From the NCBI RefSeq assembly GCF_003254545.1, contig NZ_QJRH01000073.1, positions 1-64,000 of the forward strand: a DNA stretch of 64,000 nucleotides, in the 5' to 3' direction. Shown here one piece after another: positions 8,887 through 17,051 of the stretch. The stretch is from Flavobacterium tistrianum (GTDB taxonomy: Bacteria > Bacteroidota > Bacteroidia > Flavobacteriales > Flavobacteriaceae). The position numbers and the translations under genes are program-made. Position 1 is the first letter of the stretch; the number at the start of each line of letters is the position of its first letter. The notes below the pieces were generated by a model. That model worked only from the letters and a program-made list of their open reading frames with translations. It made no database searches and was not told the origin of the DNA.

Positions 8887-9441
8887 ATGAAAACTAGAAA
8901 ATTTTTAGCCCTTGCAGTTTTAGCTTTAGGATTTGCATTTACATCAAATGCACAAAAATCAGTAATGGTTGGTGGTGCAGCGATGTATCCAAACAAAAAT
9001 ATTATTGAAAACGCTGTAAATTCAAAAGATCATACAACATTAGTTGCAGCTGTTAAAGCCGCCGATTTAGTTGAGACTTTAAAAGGAAAAGGCCCTTTTA
9101 CCGTTTTTGCTCCAACAAATGAAGCCTTTGATAAATTGCCAAAAGGAACCGTAGAAACATTGTTAAAACCAGAGAATAAAAAGCAACTTCAAAACATTTT
9201 GACTTATCATGTTGCTGCTGGAAAATGGAATGCTTCTGATATTGCAAAAGCAATAAAAGAAGGTAAAGGAAAAGCTACTATAAAAGCGGTAAATGGCGGA
9301 ACCCTAACAGCTTGGATGAAAGGAAAAGACTTATACATTACGGATGAAAATGGTAATAAAGCAAAAGTTACTATCGCAGATGTAAATCAATCAAATGGGG
9401 TAATTCACGTTGTTGATGCAGTACTGCTTCCTAAAAAATAA
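8887..9441 (+). CDS. Secreted fasciclin (FAS1) domain protein
   Basis: This 184-residue protein has a clear signal peptide (MKTRKFLALAVLALGFAFTSNA before QKS) and one FAS1 domain over most of its length. The H1 block reads GPFTVFAPTNEAFDKLP and the H2 block VIHVVDAVLLPK, with LTYHVAAGKW between them. FAS1 proteins act outside the cytoplasm, usually in adhesion or matrix binding; no enzymatic role is implied. It stands alone, divergent from the ExbD-like cluster, and is followed by a strong inverted repeat. Confidence 0.9.
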   Translation: MKTRKFLALAVLALGFAFTSNAQKSVMVGGAAMYPNKNIIENAVNSKDHTTLVAAVKAADLVETLKGKGPFTVFAPTNEAFDKLPKGTVETLLKPENKKQLQNILTYHVAAGKWNASDIAKAIKEGKGKATIKAVNGGTLTAWMKGKDLYITDENGNKAKVTIADVNQSNGVIHVVDAVLLPKK

Positions 9442-9457
9442 GTAGGCTTAAATTCCA

Positions 9458-9511
9458 AAAATTAAAATTCCAAACTCCAATTTTTGCATTGGAATTTGGA
9501 ATTTTAATTTT
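9458..9511. repeat. AATTCCAA-family inverted repeat, probable terminator
   Basis: Arms of 23 nt (9458-9480 and 9489-9511) pair with one mismatch; the right arm starts TTGGAATTTGGAATTTTAAT. It lies between the convergent fasciclin and EamA genes. Related repeats occur near 20338 and at 49109-49153. Confidence 0.8.
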
Positions 9512-9526
9512 AGAAGTTTTCTAAAC

Positions 9527-10372
9527 TTATTTTTTAGCCGTTAGTGTACTTCCTGCAGAAGCAATTACAACGCATATTACGGCTAGAATTTCATAAAAAT
9601 TCAAACTTTCTTTAAGGAAAATAAACGCGCAAATAGAAGCTGCTGCTGGTTCTAAACTCATTAAAATGCTAAAAGTACGAGGCGGAAGTTTTCCTAAAGC
9701 ATTCATTTCTAATGTAAACGGAATTGCACTCGATAAAAGAGCAAGAGCAACACCCATTCCGAATAGTTTTGGCGTTAGATTGCTTAATCCGTTTTCTAGG
9801 AAACCAAAAGGTAAAACTAGAAGAGCTGCAAATAACATTCCTGTAGCCACAGCATCACCATCATTCATTATTTTTGAAACTTTTCCGCCTAAAACAATGT
9901 AAGCACTCCAAAAAGCTCCAGCCAAAAGAGCACATATAATTCCCAAAGGATCTAAACGGTCATTTGTCCAAGGTGCAATTAACAAGATGCCAATTGCGGC
10001 TAGTAATACCCAACAATAATCGACTAAACGTTTAGAGCCAGCTATTGCAAGCAATAAAGGTCCAACAAATTCTAAGGTTACTGCCAACCCAATTGGAATT
10101 CTTTCTATAGCGAGGTAGTAAATTAAATTCATAGCCCCAAGTGATAAGCCGTAAGGAATTACCACCTTCCATTGTTTTGGAGTTATGGTTTTTAAATTGG
10201 TTCGATAAGCTAATAATAAAATTATTGCCGAAATGCCAATACGCATGGATGCTGTGCCTGCTGCTCCGATTGTTGGAAAAAGTGTCTTTGCAATCGCGGC
10301 TCCGAATTGCACACTGATAATTGCTAATAATACTGCTGGAACAGGAGATAAGCTGATGTCTCTGTTTTTCAT
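9527..10372 (-). CDS. EamA/DMT-family transporter (RhtA-like exporter)
   Basis: This 281-residue inner-membrane protein has about ten hydrophobic segments arranged as two EamA repeats, typical of the drug/metabolite transporter superfamily. The second repeat includes the family-like stretch MSLEPAAASICAFIFL near the C-terminus. It most resembles the RhtA (threonine/homoserine exporter) branch, but the substrate cannot be read from sequence. It is monocistronic and convergent with the fasciclin gene. Confidence 0.82.
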   Translation of the reverse strand: MKNRDISLSPVPAVLLAIISVQFGAAIAKTLFPTIGAAGTASMRIGISAIILLLAYRTNLKTITPKQWKVVIPYGLSLGAMNLIYYLAIERIPIGLAVTLEFVGPLLLAIAGSKRLVDYCWVLLAAIGILLIAPWTNDRLDPLGIICALLAGAFWSAYIVLGGKVSKIMNDGDAVATGMLFAALLVLPFGFLENGLSNLTPKLFGMGVALALLSSAIPFTLEMNALGKLPPRTFSILMSLEPAAASICAFIFLKESLNFYEILAVICVVIASAGSTLTAKK

Positions 10373-10435
10373 AAAAAGTATGACAGAATCATAAAAAGAT
10401 TTGCTTCTGTCGGGATAAAAAAAATGTATTCTAAA

Positions 10436-10579
10436 TTAATTGCCTAAAGCTTTTTTTGTTACATAGGCGCGATAACCAATAATTGCCATTTGCCATTTCT
10501 TTGCTTTAGAAATATCTAAACCTTGTTTGGTAAAGCTTGGCAAAAGTAATTTATTTAGTTTAGCTAATAATTTATACAT
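10436..10579 (-). CDS. Small basic protein, 47 residues, unknown function
   Basis: A complete small reading frame encodes MYKLLAKLNKLLLPSFTK... ending AYVTKKALGN. It is rich in Lys and Leu, has no signal peptide, and contains a central WQMAIIGYRAYV segment. A TATCTTTG box (10596-10603, minus strand) sits 17 bp upstream of the ATG, and a terminator hairpin lies just beyond, so the gene appears to be its own transcription unit. I cannot assign a function. Confidence 0.55.
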   Translation of the reverse strand: MYKLLAKLNKLLLPSFTKQGLDISKAKKWQMAIIGYRAYVTKKALGN

Positions 10580-10595
10580 AGTAGATTTGTTTCGG

Positions 10596-10603
10596 CAAAG
10601 ATA
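10596..10603 (-). promoter_or_regulatory. Putative -7 box for the 47-residue ORF
   Basis: Reads TATCTTTG on the minus strand, matching the TAnnTTTG element of Bacteroidota promoters. A TTTG lies at 10629-10632, but the 25-nt spacing is longer than usual. Confidence 0.4.
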
Positions 10604-10638
10604 CAAAAAAAAGACTTTGTGTTTGAAGCAAAGTCTTT
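10603..10638 (-). terminator. Terminator hairpin upstream of the 47-residue ORF
   Basis: AAAGACTTTG (10610-10619) pairs with CAAAGTCTTT (10629-10638), followed by a T run on the minus strand. It is a second stop for transcripts leaving the M56 operon. Confidence 0.7.
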
Positions 10639-10669
10639 TAGTAGTAAAATGTGAAAGTATTTAAATTCT

Positions 10670-10700
10670 GAAAAACCAGCGTTTTGAGCGCTGGTTTTTC
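10670..10700 (-). terminator. Terminator of the BlaI-M56 operon
   Basis: GAAAAACCAGC pairs with GCTGGTTTTTC around a 9-nt loop, 20 bp after the M56 stop codon; the T tract lies on the minus strand. Confidence 0.8.
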
Positions 10701-10720
10701 TATATTTCAAAATAATGCAA

Positions 10721-12580
10721 TTATGCTTTTTTGTTTTGTTTTTCCATTTCTTTCATGTCTTTTTCATGCTGTTTCATATCTTTCTCATGTTGTTTCATGT
10801 CTTTCGCATGTTGCTTCATGTCTTTTGCATGCTGTTTCATATCAAGCTCATACTGTTTCATGTCTTGTTCGTATTGCTTCATATTGCTTTCGTACTCTTG
10901 AGAATCTTCTCCAAAGTTAAATTTAAAGTCATAGTTAAATTTTCCCATTTGAGCATTGAATTTTTCCATTGCAACTTGGTATTTCTCCATTTCCTTTTCA
11001 TAAATAGCTTCACGTTTAGACATGATTTCGCTAACAGCATCTCCATAAGCAGACATAGCATCAATGTTTGGTTGGAATTTTTCCATTTTCTTTTCAAATT
11101 CTTCCATTTCTTTCTCAAACTTCTGCATAGCTACCTTGTCCTTTGGATTTCTAGGAGCAACTGGAGGTTTTGGCATTTTTGACATGTCAACTGCAGGAGC
11201 AGGAGGTAGTGGTCCTGAAGGAAATGCTGGTGGCGTTGGCGGTGTTGGAGGAGCGATATCTCCATTACGAACAATAACTCTTTCGTTTCTAATTATTACA
11301 GGTACTTTAAAGTTTTTGTCTGTGTTAATGTTGATCGATTTTGCTCCATTTTCGTCTGTTCCAATGGCCAGTTCGCAATCTTTTATAGCTTGGTCTCCGT
11401 CAATTTTGATAGTTTGTTTTTTTCCAGAATCTGATTTTACTTTGATCTGAATTGCAGTTAATTCTTCTTTGGTATTTCTTTTTACATCCGAAATCTCAAC
11501 GTCAAGATTATGATTTGCTTTTAACTTTCCAGGAAGTTCGTTTAATTCCTTGTCAGTTGTATTTTTTGTTATTTTAATTGTTTCATCAGAATCTTTGATG
11601 GTATCTCTTTGAATAGCAGCTTCATTTTGTTTCTTTTCTTGGGCAATGGTCTTTATTTGGAATAAAAGGACAAATGCCCCAAGAGCAGGAATTACTGCCG
11701 AATATTTCCAGTAGTTTCTTTTCTTTGATTGATTTTTGTTTAACATGACAATTCGTTTTTTGATTAATGATTGATAAAAATGATTGGTGATTGCAACACA
11801 AGTTTCATGCGTTGTGATTTTTAAAAGTGTGTACTGATAGGCTTTCTTGTCTGCAATTTTTTTAGAAGCTTCGCTGTCTGCAATAAATTCTAGATTTTGC
11901 AAAATTGCTTTTTTGTAAAGCCAAACAATTGGATTAAACCAAAATAGGATACAGAAGATTCTCGAAATCAAAACATCTACAGTGTGTTTTTGATCGCTGT
12001 GTACTTTTTCATGTTCCAGAATATTCTCCAATTCTGCAGCTGTATATAGTGATGAGTTATATACAATATAATCGAAATAGGAGAAGGGAGCTATGTTTTC
12101 ATCCACATCTATGAATTTAAAATCATTTTGCTGTTCAATTTTCTTTCCTTTCAAAACAGCGTTTAAGCTGTAAAAATCAAGAGCAAATTTGATCATGAAA
12201 GCCAAGAAGCCAATTCCGTAAACTACAGCCAGCACTAAATTCCAGTTGATTACAAAATTTTCTTCTTCAACAACAGTAACCGTTGTTGGTTTATATTGAG
12301 GTGTGTAAGCAATGACATCTTGACTTGAAACTGGAATGTTTTTTACAGCATTTTCTGTAGTTGTAATAATTGGAGCAGGAGAAAGCGCAGGCGGTGCTTC
12401 GACCCAAATTACTTTGGTGTAAACTACAAAAGGAAGTACAACAGAAGTAATTAAACCAGCAATTAAAAACCAACGGCTGCTGTTGAAAAAAGTCTCTTTG
12501 CGAAGTAAAAAAATGTAAGCAAAATAAAACATTGCCAATAATCCGCTTGATTTTAGGATAAAAATGAAAAGTGCTTCCAT
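10721..12580 (-). CDS. M56 family (BlaR1-like) metallopeptidase sensor with proline-rich and heptad-repeat tail
   Basis: This 619-residue protein has membrane helices near residues 4-24, 36-56, 113-133 and 293-310. The cytoplasmic zinc protease motif HEKVH is at 190-194, with a downstream Glu at 231 (LEFIADSEA) as likely third ligand. In BlaR1/MecR1 this domain transmits a signal to a BlaI repressor. Instead of a penicillin-binding domain, the extracytoplasmic part has a Lys-rich linker, a Pro-rich stretch (IAPPTPPTPPAFPSGPLPP, about 420-438) and a charged coiled-coil tail ending in KQHEKDM heptads. The gene lies 10 bp after a blaI-like gene in a duplicated operon. Substrate and ligand are unknown. 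Confidence 0.82.
   Translation of the reverse strand: MEALFIFILKSSGLLAMFYFAYIFLLRKETFFNSSRWFLIAGLITSVVLPFVVYTKVIWVEAPPALSPAPIITTTENAVKNIPVSSQDVIAYTPQYKPTTVTVVEEENFVINWNLVLAVVYGIGFLAFMIKFALDFYSLNAVLKGKKIEQQNDFKFIDVDENIAPFSYFDYIVYNSSLYTAAELENILEHEKVHSDQKHTVDVLISRIFCILFWFNPIVWLYKKAILQNLEFIADSEASKKIADKKAYQYTLLKITTHETCVAITNHFYQSLIKKRIVMLNKNQSKKRNYWKYSAVIPALGAFVLLFQIKTIAQEKKQNEAAIQRDTIKDSDETIKITKNTTDKELNELPGKLKANHNLDVEISDVKRNTKEELTAIQIKVKSDSGKKQTIKIDGDQAIKDCELAIGTDENGAKSININTDKNFKVPVIIRNERVIVRNGDIAPPTPPTPPAFPSGPLPPAPAVDMSKMPKPPVAPRNPKDKVAMQKFEKEMEEFEKKMEKFQPNIDAMSAYGDAVSEIMSKREAIYEKEMEKYQVAMEKFNAQMGKFNYDFKFNFGEDSQEYESNMKQYEQDMKQYELDMKQHAKDMKQHAKDMKQHEKDMKQHEKDMKEMEKQNKKA
10751..10897 (-). repeat. 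Seven 21-bp tandem repeats coding a heptad array
   Basis: Units of 21 bp (consensus TTTCATRTCTTTYTCATGYTG on the plus strand) run back to back at 10751, 10772, 10793, 10814, 10835, 10856 and 10877. Read on the minus strand they give the KQxxxDM heptads at the end of the M56 protein. Confidence 0.88.
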
Positions 12581-12590
12581 ACTATTTTGA

Positions 12591-12959
12591 TTATTTATCT
12601 TCTTTTGGATTTTCGATCATATTTAGGATTTCACGTAATTCGTCTGCCGAAATTTTTTCTTCTTTGGCAAAAAATGAAACCATACTTTTATAAGAACTAT
12701 TGAAATAATTGTCAATAGCAGTGCTCATAAAGCCTTTTCTGTAATCTTCAATGCTTACTGCTGGATAATACTGATGTGTATTTCCAAAGGCATTGTGCGC
12801 TACATAACCTTTCTCTTCCAGATTACGAACAATGGTAGACAAAGTATTGTAATGTGGCTGATCTTCTAAAATCTCTGCTTGGATCTCTTTTACAAAAGCC
12901 TTTTTTAGCTTCCATAAAATATGCATGATTTCTTCTTCTTTGTTGGTTAGTTTTTGCAT
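12591..12959 (-). CDS. BlaI/MecI/CopY-family transcriptional repressor
   Basis: This 122-residue protein has an N-terminal winged helix (MQKLTNKEEEIMHILWKLKK, HYNTLSTIVRNLEEKGYV) and a C-terminal dimerisation and cleavage region. Family members repress their own operon and are inactivated after the paired M56 protease is triggered. It is 10 bp upstream of the 619-residue M56 gene and 27 bp downstream of the other M56 gene. It is about 90% identical by eye to the repressor at 14600-14968, indicating duplication of the whole pair. No separate promoter is visible in the 27-bp gap. Confidence 0.9.
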   Translation of the reverse strand: MQKLTNKEEEIMHILWKLKKAFVKEIQAEILEDQPHYNTLSTIVRNLEEKGYVAHNAFGNTHQYYPAVSIEDYRKGFMSTAIDNYFNSSYKSMVSFFAKEEKISADELREILNMIENPKEDK

Positions 12960-12986
12960 TTTTTCTATTTAAAAATTAGAAACGAA

Positions 12987-14591
12987 TTATTTCTTGGTTA
13001 CAATTTCGATTACTCCGTTTGAAGCTTTATCTCCATATTGTCCAGTTGCATTAACTCCATCTAAAACATTTACAGATTCAATATCAGTTGGTTTAATGCT
13101 ATTGTAATCATAATTAGAAGGCATTTCTTCTCCATCAACAATTATAAGTGGGCTAGATGCTTTAACATTCTTTTTTGTGCCATTTGAAACAGCGACAGTT
13201 GCGCCTCCAGTTGTAATAACTTTAGTGTTATTATCTTTATTTATAATTACAGTAGTGCTAATATTTGAATTAGTATCACTGTCAGTTTTTGTACTAGTAA
13301 TAGAATTAGTGTTAACATGGGTTTCTGTATTAGTAATTGTATTTTTAATTTCTGTAGCGTTTTTAGCATTGTCATTTACTGTAACTTTTTTTCTGATAGT
13401 GATTTTTTCATCAGAAGTTTGAATGCCAGCTTTCTTAGCGCCAGTTTCATCTGTAGTCACAATTATTCCAAAATCTTTGATAGCTTCTTTTCCGCCTGTT
13501 TGGATAGATTGAGATTTTTCTTTCCCGTTAATTAAATCAACTTTAATTGAAGTTAATTCATTTTCTGAGTTTCTTTTTAAGTTAGAAACTTCAAAATTAA
13601 TGTTGTGCAGTTTTTTTAACTTTTCTTTGATCTCTTTAAGCTCAGCATCTGTTGAGTTTTTCCAGATTTTGTAAACATCAACAGATTTAATTTCATTCGA
13701 TGCTGATTTTAAAGTTTGAGGCCTTTCTTTTGCAATTACTTCAATTTGAAATAATAGTACAAATGCTGCAAGAGCTGGGATTACAGCATAATACTTCCAA
13801 GAGTTTCTTTTTTTTGATTGACTTTTGTTTAACATGACAATTCGTTTTTTGATTAATGATTGATAAAAATGATTGGTGATTGCAACACAATTTTCGTGTG
13901 TTGTTATTTTTAAAAGCGTGTATTGGTACGCTTTTTTGTCTTGTAGTTTTTTTGCGGCCTCGCTGTCGGCAATAAACTCTAGGTTTTGAGTTATCGCTTT
14001 TTTGTAAAACCAAACAATCGGATTGAACCAGAAAATAATGCTAAATACTCTCGAAATCAAGACATCAAATGTGTGATTTTGATCGCTGTGCACTTTTTCG
14101 TGTTCAATTATGCTTTCCAATTCTGAAGCTGTGTACAGTGATGAGTTGTATACGATATATTCAAAATAGGAGAAAGGCGCAATGTTTTCGTTTATATCTA
14201 TGAATTTGAAATCGGCCTGCTGTTTGATTTTTTTTCCTTTAATAATGGAATTCAAACTATAAAAATCAATTGCCAATTTTATTAAGAATATCAAAAGGCC
14301 AATGGCGTAAAAAACAAGTACGAAATAATTCCAATTAAATTCAGAAGATTCGTTTTGAGATGTGTTCGATATAATATTCTGAAAATCGGTATTAAATTCG
14401 GGAGCAGCATTTATCCATATTATCTTTGTATAAGTCAATAATGGCAGAATTGCCGATACAATTAAACCTGACAAAAGAAACCATCTGTTGCTGTTAAAGA
14501 ATGTCTCTTTGCGCAACAAGAAAAAGTATGCGCAATAAAACAAAAACATTAAACTGCTTGATTTGATAGTATAGATGAAAAGTGCTTCCAT
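12987..14591 (-). CDS. M56 family (BlaR1-like) metallopeptidase with C-terminal TonB-plug-like domain
   Basis: This 534-residue paralogue of the M56 protein at 10721 has the same helix layout and HEKVH at 164-168. The two are close up to the fourth helix and then diverge. This copy has a Thr/Asn-rich linker and ends with about 57 residues (478-534) resembling a TonB-dependent receptor plug: PLIIVDGEEMP, IESVNVLDG, SNGVIEIVTKK. The sensor part would lie in the periplasm. Its ligand is unknown. It is 8 bp downstream of a blaI-like gene. Confidence 0.82.
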   Translation of the reverse strand: MEALFIYTIKSSSLMFLFYCAYFFLLRKETFFNSNRWFLLSGLIVSAILPLLTYTKIIWINAAPEFNTDFQNIISNTSQNESSEFNWNYFVLVFYAIGLLIFLIKLAIDFYSLNSIIKGKKIKQQADFKFIDINENIAPFSYFEYIVYNSSLYTASELESIIEHEKVHSDQNHTFDVLISRVFSIIFWFNPIVWFYKKAITQNLEFIADSEAAKKLQDKKAYQYTLLKITTHENCVAITNHFYQSLIKKRIVMLNKSQSKKRNSWKYYAVIPALAAFVLLFQIEVIAKERPQTLKSASNEIKSVDVYKIWKNSTDAELKEIKEKLKKLHNINFEVSNLKRNSENELTSIKVDLINGKEKSQSIQTGGKEAIKDFGIIVTTDETGAKKAGIQTSDEKITIRKKVTVNDNAKNATEIKNTITNTETHVNTNSITSTKTDSDTNSNISTTVIINKDNNTKVITTGGATVAVSNGTKKNVKASSPLIIVDGEEMPSNYDYNSIKPTDIESVNVLDGVNATGQYGDKASNGVIEIVTKK

Positions 14592-14599
14592 AACCCGAA

Positions 14600-14968
14600 T
14601 TATTTATCTTCTTTTTTATTTTCGATCATCGATAAAATTTCACGCAATTCATCAGCAGAAATTTTTTCTTCTTTCGCAAAAAAGGAAACCATGCTCTTAT
14701 AAGAACTATTAAAGTAATTATCGATAGCGGTTTTCATAAATCCTTTTCTGTAATCTTCAATCGGCACAATCGGAAAGTATTGGTGTGTATTTCCAAAAGC
14801 ATTGTGCCCAACATATCCTTTCTCTTCCAAATTACGCACAATAGTAGATAATGTGTTGTAATGCGGCTGATCTTCTGTGATTTCGGCTTGAATTTCTTTT
14901 ACAAAAGCTTTCTTTAGCTTCCATAAAATCATCATAATTTCTTCTTCTTTGTTTGTTAACTTCTGCAT
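14600..14968 (-). CDS. BlaI/MecI/CopY-family transcriptional repressor (promoter-proximal copy)
   Basis: This 122-residue winged-helix repressor is nearly identical to the copy at 12591-12959. It is the first gene of the four-gene run repressor, M56, repressor, M56. Directly upstream lies a promoter-like TTG - 20 nt - TAGGTTTG arrangement overlapped by alternating AACTA/TAGTT half-sites, fitting autorepression by this family. The leader is short, about 15 nt. Confidence 0.9.
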   Translation of the reverse strand: MQKLTNKEEEIMMILWKLKKAFVKEIQAEITEDQPHYNTLSTIVRNLEEKGYVGHNAFGNTHQYFPIVPIEDYRKGFMKTAIDNYFNSSYKSMVSFFAKEEKISADELREILSMIENKKEDK

Positions 14969-14985
14969 CTTCTCTAATTTTAATT

Positions 14986-15016
14986 CAAACCTACAACTAT
15001 TTTTTTAGTTATGCAA
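14986..15016 (-). promoter_or_regulatory. Promoter of the duplicated BlaI-M56 operon
   Basis: On the minus strand TTG (15014-15016) is followed after exactly 20 nt by TAGGTTTG (14986-14993), a good match to the Bacteroidota -33/-7 pattern. The first ATG is 18 bp downstream. Confidence 0.65.
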
Positions 15017-15039
15017 CTATAAAAATAGTTATTTAACTA
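14995..15039. promoter_or_regulatory. Candidate BlaI-type operator: five alternating half-sites
   Basis: AACTA (14995), TAGTT (15006), AACTA (15015), TAGTT (15026) and AACTA (15035) alternate in orientation with spacings of 11, 9, 11 and 9 bp. All thus fall on one helix face and form overlapping palindromes such as AACTATAAAAATAGTT. The array overlaps the spacer and -33 region of the promoter. Confidence 0.65.
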
Positions 15040-15134
15040 AAAATTAAGTTTGCTTTCGGTTTAAGACGCAAAAAAGCTATTCAAATTTAATGGTAATAAA
15101 TTGAATTATAATGATTTAAAAAGTTAAAAGTTGT

Positions 15135-16352
15135 TTATGAAGCTTTTTTGTTGATTAAAGCATTTTTTATCCAAATGCAGCATCCAGTTGCGACAACACC
15201 AATGCAAGCCATGAAAAGCCAGTTAATTTGATAGCCGAATCTGGTAATAATTTCAAAACCAAGTTTAGAACTCACAATGTGAGCAAGACTAAAACTCATG
15301 GTATAAAGTGCCATATAGCGGCCTTCTTGTCCGCGCGGTGCACGGCTCAGTGCAAATGCATTGGAAAACGGGAAAGTAAGAACTTCGCCAATAGAAATGC
15401 AAACCATGCTAACAACCAGTATTCCTGCCCAGAAATTAATAAGCAACAAAAAGAAACTGGACGCCATTACAAAAGAACCGACTATTATAATTCTAATTTT
15501 AGGAAAAGCTTTTCGTTCTAAAAACCCAACAGTTGGCATTTCGAGAGAGAAGATTAAAAGACCGTTTAAAGTCATTAAAAGACCAGTTTGAAATTCGCTT
15601 AAGCCAAATTTTTCATTATGATATAAAGGAAGAGTTGTAAAAAGCTGGAAGAAAATCATAGCTGTAATGAAACTTACAAACAAGAAAACCCAGAAAATCT
15701 TATCATGAAAAACCGATTTCACATCAGAAGCACTTTCTGCTTTATCATCGTGAGTGGCCTTTTTCTTTTCTTTTACCAATAAAGCAAAAATGGAGATTGA
15801 AATGATACATGAAGCTCCATCAACCCAAAACAAACCAGAATAACCCATTCCCATAATAATCAAGCCACCTAAAGCTGGCCCTGCAGCAAAACCTAAATTT
15901 ACGGCAAGACGTACCAATGTTAGGGCACGAGTTCTGTTTTCTGGTTTGGCATAAGCTCCTAGAGATACGAACATGGCGGGGCGAAACATATCTGCAATTG
16001 TCATAAGAATGAACATAGCAACACAAAGCGCCCAGAAAGTAGTAATATATTGTACAAAGAAAAGAGAAACTCCACTGGTAAATAAGCTAAAAATCATGAT
16101 TTTATAGAATCCTATTTTATCTGATAGTTTACCTCCTAACCAAGAGCCGAGCATTGACCCAAAACCAAAAGCCACCATAATCCATCCAACTTGATTGTAA
16201 GTAAAATGTAAGTCTTCTTTTAAATATTTTGATAAAAAAGGAAGAACCATTGTTCCAGCGCGGTTGATAAAAGTAATGATAGCAAGAATCCAAACTTCTC
16301 TGGTAAAACCTCGAAAGTTGTTGATGTAGTGGGTTAGGGCGTTTTTAAGCAT
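15135..16352 (-). CDS. MFS transporter
   Basis: This 405-residue inner-membrane protein has about 12 hydrophobic segments and the major facilitator loop motif after helix 2 (GSWLGGKLSDKIGFYK). The shape and length fit a drug-efflux-type (MdtH-like) facilitator. The substrate cannot be determined. It is transcribed divergently from the DUF1684 gene, with -7-like boxes for both directions in the 99-bp gap. Confidence 0.82.
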   Translation of the reverse strand: MLKNALTHYINNFRGFTREVWILAIITFINRAGTMVLPFLSKYLKEDLHFTYNQVGWIMVAFGFGSMLGSWLGGKLSDKIGFYKIMIFSLFTSGVSLFFVQYITTFWALCVAMFILMTIADMFRPAMFVSLGAYAKPENRTRALTLVRLAVNLGFAAGPALGGLIIMGMGYSGLFWVDGASCIISISIFALLVKEKKKATHDDKAESASDVKSVFHDKIFWVFLFVSFITAMIFFQLFTTLPLYHNEKFGLSEFQTGLLMTLNGLLIFSLEMPTVGFLERKAFPKIRIIIVGSFVMASSFFLLLINFWAGILVVSMVCISIGEVLTFPFSNAFALSRAPRGQEGRYMALYTMSFSLAHIVSSKLGFEIITRFGYQINWLFMACIGVVATGCCIWIKNALINKKAS

Positions 16353-16374
16353 TTTGTGTGATAGATTATCGTCA

Positions 16375-16425
16375 CAAAGTTAGCAAACTTTGTCTCGTTA
16401 AGTGGTTGTTGTTTTGTTACTTTTG
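16375..16425. promoter_or_regulatory. Divergent -7-like boxes between MFS and DUF1684 genes
   Basis: TAACTTTG on the minus strand (16375-16382) faces the MFS gene and TACTTTTG on the plus strand (16418-16425) faces the DUF1684 gene. Both fit TAnnTTTG; neither has a perfect -33 partner. Confidence 0.45.
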
Positions 16426-16451
16426 AACTATTTTTGCAGAAAATTTCTAAG

Positions 16452-17051
16452 ATGAAAACTATAAACGCCCTAGCTTTATTGTTGGTTTTTAATTTTGGCT
16501 TTGCACAAAAAAAGTTTAGTAAAACTGATGTTCAGAAGTTTCAAAAGAAAATCAACTCCGAATTTGCTGATCCTAAGACAAGTCCGTTAATGGCTGAAGA
16601 TTTAAAAACTTTTAAAAGCTTAGATTTTTTTCCTATTTCTGAAACTTATTTTGTGAACGCCACTTTGGTAAAAGCCAAAGGCGGAAAAGTTTTTGAAATG
16701 AAAACTTCTGGAAAATATACTCCAAAGTATATTAAATACGGAACTTTAAACTTCAAAATAAACGGAAAAGCTTTTCAGCTTGCTGTTTATCAAAGTTTAG
16801 AGCTTATAGTTCAGGAAAAGTATAAAAATCATCTTTTCTTGCCTTTCTCAGATTTAACAAGTGGTAAAGAAAGTTACATTGGCGGTCGTTATATTGATTT
16901 AGAAATTCCGAAAGGAAATACTATAGCTGTCGATTTCAATCAAGCTTATAATCCGTATTGTGCTTATAACTACAAATATTCTTGTCCGCTTGTACCGCAG
17001 GAAAACGATTTGAAAATCGAAATCAAAGCTGGTGTAAAGACTTTTCATTAA
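16452..17051 (+). CDS. Secreted DUF1684 family protein
   Basis: This 199-residue protein starts at the ATG giving a clean signal peptide (MKTINALALLLVFNFGFA before QKK); an upstream TTG at 16434 is less likely. The family signature is clear: LFLPFSDLTSGKESY, GGRYIDLEIPKG, then DFNQAYNPYCAYNYKYSCPL near the end. The biochemical role of DUF1684 is unknown to me. The stop codon overlaps the next start (TAATG), so the two are translationally coupled. Confidence 0.88.
   Translation: MKTINALALLLVFNFGFAQKKFSKTDVQKFQKKINSEFADPKTSPLMAEDLKTFKSLDFFPISETYFVNATLVKAKGGKVFEMKTSGKYTPKYIKYGTLNFKINGKAFQLAVYQSLELIVQEKYKNHLFLPFSDLTSGKESYIGGRYIDLEIPKGNTIAVDFNQAYNPYCAYNYKYSCPLVPQENDLKIEIKAGVKTFH

Noticed and set aside
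10751..10897. CRISPR-like regular repeats
   Set aside because: The 21-bp units have no spacers and keep the reading frame of the M56 gene.
10715..11182. Plus-strand open frame rich in Phe, His and Leu over the M56 gene
   Set aside because: It is the antisense shadow of the heptad repeats and the Met/Glu/Lys-rich tail; composition is an artefact of the repeat.
16434..16451. TTG start extending the DUF1684 protein
   Set aside because: The ATG at 16452 gives a clean signal peptide and the extension does not.
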